Part shown: positions 26,579 through 40,094 of the stretch, in pieces
How positions within the stretch are numbered: the stretch's first letter is position 1
Layout of the letters: the number at the start of each line of letters is the position of its first letter
Source of the DNA: an uncultured Fibrobacter sp.
GTDB taxonomy: Bacteria; Fibrobacterota; Fibrobacteria; Fibrobacterales; Fibrobacteraceae
NCBI GenBank assembly: GCA_946186895.1
Contig: CAMHOW010000003.1
Span: forward strand, 34,883-98,882
Direction: 5' to 3'
DNA: 64,000 bases
Position numbers and translations under genes: made by a program
The notes under the pieces: generated by a model
What the model was told of the DNA's origin: nothing
What the model saw: only the letters and a program-made list of their open reading frames with translations
Databases searched by the model: none

Positions 26579-29500
26579 ATGCAAATAAAAGTGTCAAAAA
26601 AACTGAAGAAGCTTCTGATAGGTTTCTGCCTTACCACTGGCCTTGTGTTTCTCATCCTCTACCTAGGGAACGTACAAAACCCGCAATTGGATGCAACCCG
26701 CAACGGTGCTGAATCTGTAGAATACCTTTTCTACGACATGTTCTTTAAGGTTAAAACCGGCAAGACCCGTAGCCTTGACAATACAAGTGACAAGAACGCC
26801 CTAAATAGCAATTACGACCCCAACATCTTTATTGTCGACATTGACGAACCATCACTAGCAAAACTAGGCAACTACAATACCTGGGATCGCTCTATCCATG
26901 CCGATGTGGTGAAAAACCTGCACAATGGAGGGGCCTCGGCCATCGGCTTCGATATTCTGTTCAAGAATGCCGATTTTGGCGAACAGAAAACTCAGCAGGT
27001 CACCACCATGCTGAACAAGCTCAGCCCAGAAACTCCCTGGGATTCTCTGGGAGAAGATATCCGGACATTCTACAACTACGATTCCATGTTGGTAAATGCG
27101 GTCAAGGAAAGCCGAAACGCCATTGTCTGCAACATCTTCGATAGTTACCAATCCTACAAGCACGAATCTCAATGGAAGCCCCTCAGCACTACAGAGCGGG
27201 CCGATGAAGTCGGTTTCAGCTCTACTTTTGAGCTTTCTCAGGCCGATTCCGCCCAGAACATAGAACCCAAGGACCTATTGGACAACATCTTCCCGGAACT
27301 GGCCCGTGCTGGCGCCCAGATGGGATCTGTCAACGCCTACCCCGACGACGATGGCGTGGTCCGCCGCGTATCGCTACTCTACCGGTTCCCCAATCCGGAG
27401 CTGTACCCCGGTGTAGAAAGCAAGATCTATTCTACCATGCCCATGATGACGCTCCTACACCTTTTCCACCAAAAGCCGGAAAACGTGAAAATCAAGATGG
27501 GGCAGTACGTGGAGTTGGGAAAGCCCTTCGGCATCTATAAGGATTCCTCTGGATTCTACCACACCACATTCCCCCAGTTCAGCTACCCCATGTTCCTGGC
27601 TCTCCAGAAAAAAATCAAGGAAGCGGCCAAGAACCCCGAGGAAAACAGCCAATTCATCGACATTTCTTCCAAGATTATTGCCACCAAGAATAACGAGGGT
27701 AAGGTCACCTTTGAAATTTTCGAAGGACAAGTCCTGAACGAGACCCTTTCCGACGCCCTTTTCGAGATAGACGTCGCTATGTTAGATTCCCTGGGAGAAG
27801 ATGAAGAAAAAGAGGTTGCGGACAACATAACCGTCAAGCGTGACGAGGAAGGAGCCAATCGTTTTGTTCTGACAGATAGCGAAGAAGACGAAGAAGCCGT
27901 CATCACGCCCTACATTGTAAAGACGGTCAAATACTTCGCCGATTCCCTACAGAACCTCTTGCCGAACAGGCCTACCCATATCTCCATGGACATGGATATC
28001 CATTACGACATTGCAAACAAGAAATGGGTTTCCAACCTGGTCATCTTGAACCACGATGTTCTCACGGATATCATCAACTCATCCGAAGAGAGAATCGACA
28101 ACTTACAACCCGGTAAAGAAATTCGTTTCGGTAAAGTAAAGCGGATTCCTATCGACCGTTGGGGACATTACCAGATCAATTACAAGGGCCGTTACAATAC
28201 GGCGGAATCTGAGCGAGTTTTCCAGCACCTCTCTTATTATGATATTACTAAGAACCGTGTTGACCCGGGGCTTTTCCAGGGAAAAATCTTTATCCTGGGT
28301 TCGGCAGCACCCGCCCTGTTCGACTTTGTGACAGCGCCCCACGAAGAAAACTACCCAGGCGTGCTGACCCATGCCACTATTCTCCAGAACATTCTAAATG
28401 ACGATTTCCTTGTAACTTTGCAAGAGCACTATCAACAGATCATCGTCATCCTTTTGGCACTGGTTTGCCTGCTGATCGGCCTCTACGTAAAGAGCTACAT
28501 CTCCATCGCGCTGTCCTTTATTATGATGGGCGGTTACCTCGCCGTCGCCTACCACTATTTTCAGCAAGGACTCTACATCGGGGCTTCCAAGCAGATTTTC
28601 GCCATACTGCTCACCAACATTGTGGCACTAATTATCCAATTCTACTTCGAGACCAAAGAAAAAAGGTTCCTAGGCAACGCATTTAAGCAGTACATTTCAC
28701 CAGAACTGATTGACGAAATGGTGAACAACGAAATCATGCCTACCCTGGGCGGATCCAAGTCTAACATCACCGCCTACTTTACCGATATCGCAAGTTTCTC
28801 CACCTTCTCCGAAAAAATTGGAGACCCAAGCAAGCTAGTGGAACTGCTGAATGAATATCTGACCGCCATGACAGATACCCTGCTGTTCAACAAGGGTACT
28901 TTGGACAAGTACGAAGGAGACGCCATCATCGCCTTCTTTGGTGCGCCCATGCCCCTGCCGAACCACGCCCAAAGCGCCTGCGATAGCGCCGTAGACATGC
29001 AGACCAAGCTTATGGAACTCCGCAAGAAATGGGCCGGCGAAGGCGACAAGTGGCCCAAAGTAGTCCACGACATGCACATGAGAATCGGTATCAATTCCGG
29101 CGATATCGTGACCGGAAACATGGGTTCCACCATGCGCAAGAACTACACTATGATGGGCGACGCCGTGAACCTGGCTGCCCGCCTGGAAAGTGCGGCCAAG
29201 CAGTACGGGGCCTACATTCAGATTAGCGAAGACACCCAGAAGCACCTAGACGAAGGCCGGTTCATCTACCGCTCGCTAGACACCATCCGCGTAATAGGCA
29301 AGAGCCAACCCGTCAAGACTTTCGAACTGTTGGCAAAGCCAGGCTGCGAAAACGAAAGCGATCTGAAGAAGCTAGTGGAAATCTGGGAACGGGCCCGCAA
29401 CGCCTACCTAGCCATGGAATGGGACAAGGCCAAGGAACTGTTCACGGAATGTCTGGACTACGAGCCTCACCACCCCGACAGAGATCCGGGTTCCAAGACC

Positions 29501-29605
29501 ACTCCATCGCACGTGTACATCAAGCGCTGTGAAGCCTACAAGATGAACCCGCCAGTAGCCCCGGGCGAGACCTGGGACGGCGTGTTTACCGCCACAGAAA
29601 AGTAG
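26579..29605 (+). CDS. CHASE2-domain adenylate/guanylate cyclase
   Basis: 1,008 residues. One N-terminal helix, a large extracytoplasmic CHASE2 sensor (about 55-620, starting with IFIVDIDEPSLAKLG), three helices (about 620-695) and a class III cyclase domain (about 720-900). The catalytic domain keeps the first metal-binding Asp in YFTDIASFS, the second in LDKYEGDAIIAFFG with a base-contacting Lys, and MMGDAVNLAARLES, a set that favours adenylate cyclase. A ~100-residue tail looks like a single TPR-type helical pair. It probably makes cAMP in response to an envelope signal. It diverges from ftsK across a 44-base gap. Confidence 0.92.
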   Translation: MQIKVSKKLKKLLIGFCLTTGLVFLILYLGNVQNPQLDATRNGAESVEYLFYDMFFKVKTGKTRSLDNTSDKNALNSNYDPNIFIVDIDEPSLAKLGNYNTWDRSIHADVVKNLHNGGASAIGFDILFKNADFGEQKTQQVTTMLNKLSPETPWDSLGEDIRTFYNYDSMLVNAVKESRNAIVCNIFDSYQSYKHESQWKPLSTTERADEVGFSSTFELSQADSAQNIEPKDLLDNIFPELARAGAQMGSVNAYPDDDGVVRRVSLLYRFPNPELYPGVESKIYSTMPMMTLLHLFHQKPENVKIKMGQYVELGKPFGIYKDSSGFYHTTFPQFSYPMFLALQKKIKEAAKNPEENSQFIDISSKIIATKNNEGKVTFEIFEGQVLNETLSDALFEIDVAMLDSLGEDEEKEVADNITVKRDEEGANRFVLTDSEEDEEAVITPYIVKTVKYFADSLQNLLPNRPTHISMDMDIHYDIANKKWVSNLVILNHDVLTDIINSSEERIDNLQPGKEIRFGKVKRIPIDRWGHYQINYKGRYNTAESERVFQHLSYYDITKNRVDPGLFQGKIFILGSAAPALFDFVTAPHEENYPGVLTHATILQNILNDDFLVTLQEHYQQIIVILLALVCLLIGLYVKSYISIALSFIMMGGYLAVAYHYFQQGLYIGASKQIFAILLTNIVALIIQFYFETKEKRFLGNAFKQYISPELIDEMVNNEIMPTLGGSKSNITAYFTDIASFSTFSEKIGDPSKLVELLNEYLTAMTDTLLFNKGTLDKYEGDAIIAFFGAPMPLPNHAQSACDSAVDMQTKLMELRKKWAGEGDKWPKVVHDMHMRIGINSGDIVTGNMGSTMRKNYTMMGDAVNLAARLESAAKQYGAYIQISEDTQKHLDEGRFIYRSLDTIRVIGKSQPVKTFELLAKPGCENESDLKKLVEIWERARNAYLAMEWDKAKELFTECLDYEPHHPDRDPGSKTTPSHVYIKRCEAYKMNPPVAPGETWDGVFTATEK

Positions 29606-29645
29606 TTTTTGTAAACATTCATTATACAAATGGCGTTTTTACACT

Positions 29646-29679
29646 AAAATGCCGTTTTCGCCTGTTGACAACTTGTCCA
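29646..29679 (+). promoter_or_regulatory. Shared upstream element of hemicellulase genes (copy 1)
   Basis: AAAATGCCGTTT (29646-29657) followed by TGTTGACAACTTGTCCA (29663-29679), 72 bases before the GH141-like start. The 17-mer recurs with one mismatch, and the 12-mer exactly, upstream of the GH43 operon at 62,450. The core ACAACTTGT is a palindrome, and TTGACA could serve as a -35 box. Probably an operator or promoter for co-regulated polysaccharide enzymes. Confidence 0.5.
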
Positions 29680-29750
29680 AGGAAACTCTATTCTCACAGG
29701 TCTTTTTTGGAGTATGGAAAAATATCTTTGTACCATAGATGGGATTGTTT

Positions 29751-32411
29751 ATGGTTACAAGAATATTTTCTTCCGTTTCTAGGTGTGCCCTCATTTTAGC
29801 CGGGGCAGCCTTGGCCGCGACTCAGGCCACGTTCTACGTTTCGCCATCTGGCAGCGATTCTAACAAGGGTACCGAAAGCGCCCCCTTCAAGACGATTACC
29901 CAAGCGCAAAAGGCCGTACGGGCAATTAACGGCTCCATGACCGGCGACATCGAGGTCATTTTGCGGGAAGGAACCTACGCACTCCCCTCCACTGTCAACT
30001 TTGACGAACGGGATGGCGGCAAAAATGGCCACTACGTGCGCTACAAGGCCTACAAGGGCGAACACCCCCTGATTACGGGCGGCATGGGCGTTACTGGTTG
30101 GAAAATCCACGACGAGAAGAACAACATCTGGAAAGTCGAAGGTGTTGACACCCGTTTCCGCCAAATTTACGTGAACAACAAGAAGGGAATCCGTGCCCGC
30201 TTCCCGAACCTAAAGGATAACGGCGACCACAATTTCTTCCGCCTGAACAAGGTGGATTCTACCGGTTCCGCATTCCTCCTGAACAACAGCGATATTGACG
30301 AGGCAAACTGGAAAAATCTAGATAAGGTGGAAATCCACCTGATGATCGCCTGGTCCGAAAACATCTTGCGGGCCTCCAAAATCACAAACCAAGGAAACGT
30401 TTCGAAATTTGAGGCCCAAGATCCCGAAAGGACAAGGCTGTTCCGGCGCAAGTACCCGATGCTCGGCACAGCCTTTATGAGCAACCCGCCCAAACAACAG
30501 GTCTATTACCTCGAAAACGCCTACGAATTTATTGACGCCCCCGGGGAATGGTACCTTGACGAAAAAGCAAAGACCTTGTATTACAAGGCCCGTGAAGGCG
30601 AAAATATGCAAACCGCAACGGTTGTAGCCCCCCGCATCAACACCCTCTTCAGCGTGCTCGGCAAGGATACCAAAAACAAGGTGGGCTACATGAGCTTTGA
30701 AGGCCTGACATTTGCCCACAGCAACTACCTGCGGCCTAGTGACGAAGGGTTCCTGGACTTGCAGGCAGGCATGTTTAACATTGATGTAAAAGACAGGGGA
30801 TTACTAGAAAGTAATGAATTTTGGCTATGGCGCCCGGATGCAGGTTTCCGTGTCGAGAATGCCCACCATTTCAAGATTAGCGGTTGTGTATTCACTCAGA
30901 TGGCAGCCACGGGCCTCGATTTCGTATCGGGAACCAATGACGATGTCATCGAAGGGAACGTGTTCTACGAGTTGGGCGCTGCCGGCATCATGATAGGCAA
31001 GTTCTCTCAGGACTCCACCACCGAGATCCACATTCCGTACAACCCAACAGACAAAGATGAAATCAGCACCCGCGACACCATCCGTTACAACCTAGTGACC
31101 AACGTGACCAACGAGCACCAAGGAGCCGTGGGCATCGGCGCAGGTTACCCGAGATACATTGTTATCGAGAACAACGAAGTTTCCTACACCAACTACTCTG
31201 GCATCTCGGTGGGGTTTGGCTGGACCAAGAGCGAAACCGCCATGACAAACAACAAGATTAACAAGAACAATATCCACCATATTTCGCGCCTGCTCTGTGA
31301 TTCCGGCCCAATTTACACCTTGTCAAACCAAGGCCAGGGCAGTGAAATCAAGGAAAACTACCTCCATGATTACGGAGCATCCGAATGGTCCGACTACTGG
31401 GTATTGCCCATCTATCTTGACGAAGGATCTAGCGGTTTTGCCGTCGAAAACAACTCCTACAAAAATTCTCCTAGCGGCGTAGGCAAAAACGCACCCGGCA
31501 GCTTTACCGAAAAGAACAATGGCGGCTATATCTCTTCTGTTGCCGAGGCGGCGGGTCTTCAGGGTGAATTTAAGGATCTTGCAAGCCGTATCAGTTCCAT
31601 ACCCCTTGCCGATTTCAGCGCCAAGATGGAACAGGCTCCCTACAACAAGGCCTTCGTCATCCCAGGCATCGTCGAAGCCGAAAATTACGACGAGGGCGGC
31701 CAAGGCGTTTCGTACAGCGATAAGGATTACGTGAACGAAGGCGACGCCTACCGTGCCGACGGCGTGGATATTGTCTCTCTTGAAGGAACCGCTTGCGGCA
31801 CAACCCCGTGCAATGGCTACGCCATCGGCTATACCCAGGCCGACGAGTGGCTGGAATACACATTGGACGTCAAGAAGACCTTGAACTACGACATGGCAGT
31901 AAACTACGCTACGGCTTTTGAAACCTCGTCCATGCAGCTTTTTATTGATGGCGAAGCCATTACCGACACCATCGTCTTTGAAAAGGCGGACACCACATGG
32001 AATGTATATAAAACAACTTCTATCGGTTCTGTCACTCTTGATTCCGGAAAGCACGTTCTCAAGATTCTGATTACAGGGGCATACCTGAACATAGACTGGA
32101 TCACGTTTACCAATCTCGATTATGTCGTTCCCGGCGACGACTCCGATGAAGGTTCCAAGGATAAGCCTTCCAAAAAGGATTCCAAGGGAGACAAATCCGC
32201 CATCCGTAACATGAAAATCCTGAGTCTGAATCATGGCGAAAGAGCCTATGACGTGTTCAAAACAGACGGCACCTACATTTGCCGCATTGAAGGAGCCTCG
32301 GCAAGAGGCGGATTTAGGGAAGCCCTTGTTTCAAGAGGCGTAAAGCCGGGAATGTATATCGTTCGCGGACTCGAAAGTCGTAGAACTGTCAAATTAAACA
32401 TCGTGAAATAA
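29751..32411 (+). CDS. Secreted GH141-like beta-helix glycosidase with CBM6 and C-terminal sorting-like domain
   Basis: 886 residues from the ATG at 29751; the same GGGATTGTT leader precedes the next gene's start. A signal peptide (LILAGAALAATQA) is followed by a right-handed parallel beta-helix region opening FYVSPSGSDSNKGTESAPF and including FRQIYVNNKKGIRARFP, the pattern of GH141-type fucosidase/xylanase proteins. A CBM6 domain (about 637-790, with YAIGYTQADEWLEYTLDV) is followed by a Ser/Lys/Asp linker and a C-terminal domain of about 70 residues (YDVFKTDGTYIC, then GMYIVRGL) like those on the other hemicellulases here. Function: probably side-chain removal from xylan or pectin; the exact substrate is not visible. 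Confidence 0.8.
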   Translation: MVTRIFSSVSRCALILAGAALAATQATFYVSPSGSDSNKGTESAPFKTITQAQKAVRAINGSMTGDIEVILREGTYALPSTVNFDERDGGKNGHYVRYKAYKGEHPLITGGMGVTGWKIHDEKNNIWKVEGVDTRFRQIYVNNKKGIRARFPNLKDNGDHNFFRLNKVDSTGSAFLLNNSDIDEANWKNLDKVEIHLMIAWSENILRASKITNQGNVSKFEAQDPERTRLFRRKYPMLGTAFMSNPPKQQVYYLENAYEFIDAPGEWYLDEKAKTLYYKAREGENMQTATVVAPRINTLFSVLGKDTKNKVGYMSFEGLTFAHSNYLRPSDEGFLDLQAGMFNIDVKDRGLLESNEFWLWRPDAGFRVENAHHFKISGCVFTQMAATGLDFVSGTNDDVIEGNVFYELGAAGIMIGKFSQDSTTEIHIPYNPTDKDEISTRDTIRYNLVTNVTNEHQGAVGIGAGYPRYIVIENNEVSYTNYSGISVGFGWTKSETAMTNNKINKNNIHHISRLLCDSGPIYTLSNQGQGSEIKENYLHDYGASEWSDYWVLPIYLDEGSSGFAVENNSYKNSPSGVGKNAPGSFTEKNNGGYISSVAEAAGLQGEFKDLASRISSIPLADFSAKMEQAPYNKAFVIPGIVEAENYDEGGQGVSYSDKDYVNEGDAYRADGVDIVSLEGTACGTTPCNGYAIGYTQADEWLEYTLDVKKTLNYDMAVNYATAFETSSMQLFIDGEAITDTIVFEKADTTWNVYKTTSIGSVTLDSGKHVLKILITGAYLNIDWITFTNLDYVVPGDDSDEGSKDKPSKKDSKGDKSAIRNMKILSLNHGERAYDVFKTDGTYICRIEGASARGGFREALVSRGVKPGMYIVRGLESRRTVKLNIVK

Positions 32412-32448
32412 AATTTTAACCGCTAAAAACTTATTCATACTGATTTAA

Positions 32449-36024
<3,576 letters not shown>

Positions 36025-36030
36025 AAAGAT

Positions 36031-36882
36031 CTAGTTAAGTTCGATATTGTCGATCAGGCGGGTCTTGCCGAAGAAGGCGGCCACGAGGATGACCACCTTG
36101 TCGCCATCGCGGAGGACGCCGTTGAACTTCTGCAAGTTCTTCTGGTTCACCACTTCCACGTACTGGACCTGGCCGCGATTGGCCAGCACGGACTTCAGCA
36201 CGATATCCCTGAGACGCACCACACCGCGCTCGCCGGCCTCAAAAGCAGTCTTCGCCTGCTTGAGGCCTGCTGAAATTCCGAGGGCCTGCTTGCGCTCGTC
36301 GTCGGTCAAGTACTCGTTTCGGCTAGAAAGGGCCAAGCCCGACTCCTCGCGAACGATAGGCACGCGATGAATCTCAATGTTGAAGTTCAAGTCCTTCACC
36401 ATCTTCTCGATGAGGAATACCTGCTGGTAATCCTTCTCGCCGAAGTAGGCCTTGTTCGCTCCAGAAATCAAGAACAGCTTGGCCACCACCGTCAACACCC
36501 CGCGGAAATGCCCCGGGCGGTAAGCACCGCAGTACAGACTTTCGAGAGATTCATCACGGACAAGAGTCAGAGGGTCTCCATCGGGATACATCTCGGCAAC
36601 GCTTGGAGCAAAGACATAGTCAGCCCCCAGTGAGCCTGCAAACTTGGCGTCTGCCTCCAGGCGCTTCGGGTACTTATCCAGGTCCTCGTTACGACCAAAC
36701 TGGATAGGATTCAAAAAGACACTTACTACCGTCACTTCGCAATCCTTGGCACAGGCCTTAATAAGGGACCCGTGTCCATCGTGAAGAGCCCCCATGGTGG
36801 GCACCAGGCCGATGACCTTATCCTGCTTGATAAAGGGTTTCAAGGTTTCACGTAATTCCGCTATGGTCTTGATAATCTGCAT
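36031..36882 (-). CDS. panC: Pantothenate synthetase
   Basis: 283 residues, standard length. The nucleotide-binding motif is LVPTMGALHDGHGSL (HIGH-like His in the DGH context), with VFLNPIQF, YFGEKDYQQ and LALSSRNEYL downstream. It condenses pantoate and beta-alanine with ATP to pantothenate, the coenzyme A precursor. Last gene of a folK / deoxynucleoside kinase / panC set, 9 bases after the preceding stop. Convergent with the beta-galactosidase gene (6 bases between stops). Confidence 0.97.
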   Translation of the reverse strand: MQIIKTIAELRETLKPFIKQDKVIGLVPTMGALHDGHGSLIKACAKDCEVTVVSVFLNPIQFGRNEDLDKYPKRLEADAKFAGSLGADYVFAPSVAEMYPDGDPLTLVRDESLESLYCGAYRPGHFRGVLTVVAKLFLISGANKAYFGEKDYQQVFLIEKMVKDLNFNIEIHRVPIVREESGLALSSRNEYLTDDERKQALGISAGLKQAKTAFEAGERGVVRLRDIVLKSVLANRGQVQYVEVVNQKNLQKFNGVLRDGDKVVILVAAFFGKTRLIDNIELN

Positions 36883-36891
36883 ATAGCCTTC

Positions 36892-37542
36892 TTAATTTCC
36901 ATCGGGAACAAAATAGGTGGTCTGCCGCGGGCATTCCGCAATGGCATCCAGAATTTGTTTCAGGTGATTTTCGTTGTGTACAAAGTCGATGTTGTCCGTG
37001 TTGATAATCAGCACGGGAGCGCTGGGGTAATGCCAAAACAGATGGTCGTAGCGCTCTTGAAGGTCCTTGAGGTAGTTACCCTCGATGGCCTTTTCCATCT
37101 GGCGGCCACGGCCGCGAATCCGGTTCAAAAGAGTGGGGACGCTAGCCTGCAGGTAAACCACCAGGTCGGGTTTTGGCAGGTCTTTGTCCAGGGAGCGGGC
37201 CACCTGCTCGTACATGGTGTACTCGCTGTCAGAAAGGTTCTGGGCCGCAAAAATCTGGTCTTTGTCGAAGGTGTAGTCGCACACCAGCAGGTCGTGGAAC
37301 AGATCACTCTGGAGCCCTGTGCCCTGCAACTGCTTGTGACGGTCCAACAAGAAAAACAGCTGGGTCTGGAAGGCGTAGGCCTCCTTGTTCTCGTAGAACT
37401 TTTCCAGGAATGGATTCTCGGCAAAGTTTTCCTCTATGCAAAAAGCGTTCCAGCGCTCGGCGATAATCCGGGCGAGGGTGGTCTTGCCTACCCCGATGAC
37501 TCCTTCGATGGCCAAAAAGTGTACGCCCTTGTCCGTAAGCAT
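36892..37542 (-). CDS. Deoxynucleoside kinase family protein
   Basis: 216 residues with P-loop IEGVIGVGKTTLA at the N terminus, a central LLVCDYTFDKD segment like the DRS/DYx region of the family, and RIRGRGRQME as the probable lid. The family phosphorylates deoxyadenosine, deoxyguanosine, deoxycytidine or thymidine in salvage; the specificity cannot be read here. The ATG overlaps the folK stop (TGATG), showing translational coupling, with panC next. The pairing of a dNK with folate and pantothenate genes looks like an operon of convenience. Confidence 0.88.
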   Translation of the reverse strand: MLTDKGVHFLAIEGVIGVGKTTLARIIAERWNAFCIEENFAENPFLEKFYENKEAYAFQTQLFFLLDRHKQLQGTGLQSDLFHDLLVCDYTFDKDQIFAAQNLSDSEYTMYEQVARSLDKDLPKPDLVVYLQASVPTLLNRIRGRGRQMEKAIEGNYLKDLQERYDHLFWHYPSAPVLIINTDNIDFVHNENHLKQILDAIAECPRQTTYFVPDGN

Positions 37543-38075
37543 CAGTCTTCCTCCCCTGTCACCGTGCGGAACGGGATTTTCCCCTCGCGGGCAAGCAAGT
37601 CCGCAAGCAAACTTTTCACGGCACGCCCACTCAAGGGGTCTTCCCAGTCGGGGGCGATATCGTTCAAGGGTACAAGCACGAACTGGCGGTGCAGAATCTC
37701 CCCGTGGGGAACTTGCGGCCTGCCGGTCAATACCTTGTTACCGTAATACAGAAGGTCCAAATCTATTTCCCTGGAATTCCAGTGGCCCCTGGGTTTGCGT
37801 CCAAGCACAAGCTCGGAGCCCTTGAGGTAATTGAGCAGGCGAGTGGGCGTACCTGAATACCAGAAGCTCACCACCTGATTGAAATAGGGACCCTGACCCT
37901 CCGGACCAACCGGAGGGGTCTCGTAAATGGGGCTCTCTTTCCAGCCACCGGCTGAAACACGGCGCAACATTTCACGCCCCTCGGAAAGTCGACTTCCACG
38001 AGGCGAGAGATTGCTGCCCAAGGCCACAAATACTCTTTCTAAAGATTCCACACCCCCAATATAGCTAATCGGCAT
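37542..38075 (-). CDS. folK: 6-hydroxymethyl-7,8-dihydropterin pyrophosphokinase
   Basis: 177 residues. The HPPK pattern is clear: VFVALGSNLSPRG at the start, PVGPEGQGPYFNQVVSF, the region with GHWNSREIDLDLLYYG (metal-binding Asp pair) and PHGEILHRQFVLVPL. It transfers pyrophosphate from ATP in folate synthesis. The ATG at 38075 lacks a ribosome site; a GTG 24 bases inside would also give a full domain. First gene of the folK-dNK-panC set. Confidence 0.93.
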   Translation of the reverse strand: MPISYIGGVESLERVFVALGSNLSPRGSRLSEGREMLRRVSAGGWKESPIYETPPVGPEGQGPYFNQVVSFWYSGTPTRLLNYLKGSELVLGRKPRGHWNSREIDLDLLYYGNKVLTGRPQVPHGEILHRQFVLVPLNDIAPDWEDPLSGRAVKSLLADLLAREGKIPFRTVTGEED

Positions 38076-38265
38076 GTCAATTTTTATTTTTTTTGCCTTT
38101 TTAGCCGTTTTGGGCTGACAAATGGATTTTTTTTATTTATCTTATGGGGCGTTGACGGAGCCGAAGCCTCCCCAATTTTTTGGAGAACAATTCTCCATTT
38201 TACCATATCCCCCATTAAAGTTCTTTTCCGTTAAAAAAAACCTTATTATATCAAAGGATAGTCTA

Positions 38266-40092
38266 GTGCCTAGATCTAAAAGTAATCCTGAAGAATTGAC
38301 TGAAACCTCTTTAACCCCCGAAGCAGAAAAGCCCAAGCGTCGCGGTCGCCCCAAAAAGGCCCAAGACGAAGGAAGCGTAGAAAAGGCCGCCGCCGAATTC
38401 ATAGAGGCGGAGAAGAAGGCCGAACCAAAGGCTGCACCTGCAGAAAAGCCTGCGGAACCGAAGCTCGTACCCGCAGCCCCGGCCGCAGACGCCACCCCAA
38501 AGGCCGAACAGCAACAGGGCCAGGGCAACGCCCAGAACCCGAACAGTCAGCAGCAGGGCCAAAATCAGCCGCAGAACCAGCAGGGTCAAAACGGACAGAA
38601 CAACCAGAATCAGAACAAGGGTAACCAGAGCCAGCAAAACAACCAGAATGGCCAGGGCAACAACAAGTTCAATAACAAGTTCAACAACAAATACAACAAG
38701 TTCAAGAACCGCCACGGCAGAAACCTGCCGCAGGACGACTTTATTGATGAGAGCATCCAGTTGCCGCCCCCCGATCCCGAGAAGGTGGCAGCTGCACGAG
38801 CCAAGTGGAAAGAGCTCCGCGGGCTTCCCATGTTCGAACTCCAGCGCCAGGCCGACGAGCTAGGTATTCCCGATTTCAAGACCATGCGCAAGCAGGCCCT
38901 GGTCTACAGTATTTTGAGCACCACCACCGGCGAGGACTGCCCCATCTACACAGAGGGCGTTCTGGAAATCATTCCCGACGGCGGACACGGATTTTTGCGG
39001 AACCCCGACCACAATTACCTGGCGGGTCCCGACGACATCTACATCAGCCGTAACATCATCCGGCGTTACGACCTGAAGATGGGCGACACCATTACTGGCC
39101 AAATTCGCCAACCTAAAGAAGGGGAAAAATACTTCGCCCTCATGCGCATCGACACGGTGAACTTTGAGCCACCCGAAAAGACCAAGCGCCGCGTCGCCTT
39201 CGAGTACCTGACACCCATTCACCCCATCGAGAGGCTCAACCTGGAATGGGACCGGGAAGAATATAGTACCCGCATCATGAACATGTTCACCCCCATCGGA
39301 AAGGGCCAGCGTAGCATTATCCTCGCCCCTCCCCGCACAGGTAAAACGGTGCTTCTGCAGAACATCACCAAGGCTCTCACCATCAACCACCCCGAAGTGA
39401 AACTAATGGTGCTCCTGATTGATGAACGCCCCGAAGAAGTGACCGAAATGCGCAAGCTGGTGGACCGCCTTCGCGAAGAGGGCACGGCCCGCGGCAAGAA
39501 TATCCAGGCCGAAGTGCTGGCCTCTACCTTCGACGAAGAACCTACCCGCCATATCAAGGTGGCCGACATGGTTATCGAGAAGGCCAAGCGCATGGTGGAA
39601 CACGGGAACGACGTAGTTATCCTGCTAGATTCCATCACCCGTTTCGCCCGCGCCAACAACGTGGTCATTCCCCACTCCGGAAAGATCCTCTCTGGCGGTG
39701 TGGACGCCAACGCCATGCACAGGCCCAAACGTTTCTTCGGCGCCGCCCGTAAAATCGAGAATGGAGGCTCACTTACCATCATCGGTACGGCCCTCATCGA
39801 GACAGGCAGCCGCATGGACGAAGTGATCTTCGAAGAATTCAAGGGAACCGGCAACAACGAACTAGTGCTAGACCGCCGTATCGCCGAAAAGCGCATCTGG
39901 CCGGCTATCGACATCTTCAAGTCCGGCACCCGCAAGGAAGAACAGCTCCTGAGCGAAGAAGAGCTCAATCGCATCTGGGTGCTTCGCCGTTATATGCAGG
40001 ACATGACCACAGTGGAAATCATGGAATTCATGCGGGACAAGTTGAAGCTGTTCAAGACAAACATGGAATTTCTGAATTCTATGAATGGGTAA
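38266..40092 (+). CDS. rho: Transcription termination factor Rho with Q/N-rich insertion
   Basis: 608 residues from the GTG at 38266, where AAAGGA lies 7 bases upstream and TATTAT upstream may be the -10. The frame stays open to an ATG at 38122, giving 656 residues, but that extension lacks a ribosome site. N-terminal KRRGRPKK is AT-hook-like, followed by a Lys/Ala/Glu stretch and a ~65-residue Gln/Asn/Gly-rich segment (about 125-190). Then come the Rho RNA-binding domain and the ATPase ring: [14 protein letters not shown] (P-loop), [24 protein letters not shown], and the R-loop [18 protein letters not shown]. The catalytic core is intact; the insertion is absent from E. coli Rho. Confidence 0.96.
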   Translation: MPRSKSNPEELTETSLTPEAEKPKRRGRPKKAQDEGSVEKAAAEFIEAEKKAEPKAAPAEKPAEPKLVPAAPAADATPKAEQQQGQGNAQNPNSQQQGQNQPQNQQGQNGQNNQNQNKGNQSQQNNQNGQGNNKFNNKFNNKYNKFKNRHGRNLPQDDFIDESIQLPPPDPEKVAAARAKWKELRGLPMFELQRQADELGIPDFKTMRKQALVYSILSTTTGEDCPIYTEGVLEIIPDGGHGFLRNPDHNYLAGPDDIYISRNIIRRYDLKMGDTITGQIRQPKEGEKYFALMRIDTVNFEPPEKTKRRVAFEYLTPIHPIERLNLEWDREEYSTRIMNMFTPIGKGQRSIILAPPRTGKTVLLQNITKALTINHPEVKLMVLLIDERPEEVTEMRKLVDRLREEGTARGKNIQAEVLASTFDEEPTRHIKVADMVIEKAKRMVEHGNDVVILLDSITRFARANNVVIPHSGKILSGGVDANAMHRPKRFFGAARKIENGGSLTIIGTALIETGSRMDEVIFEEFKGTGNNELVLDRRIAEKRIWPAIDIFKSGTRKEEQLLSEEELNRIWVLRRYMQDMTTVEIMEFMRDKLKLFKTNMEFLNSMNG

Positions 40093-40094
40093 CC

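Noticed and set aside
38122..38265. N-terminal extension of Rho from an upstream ATG
   Set aside because: The added 48 codons have no ribosome site and no Rho similarity; the GTG at 38266 has AAAGGA at good spacing.
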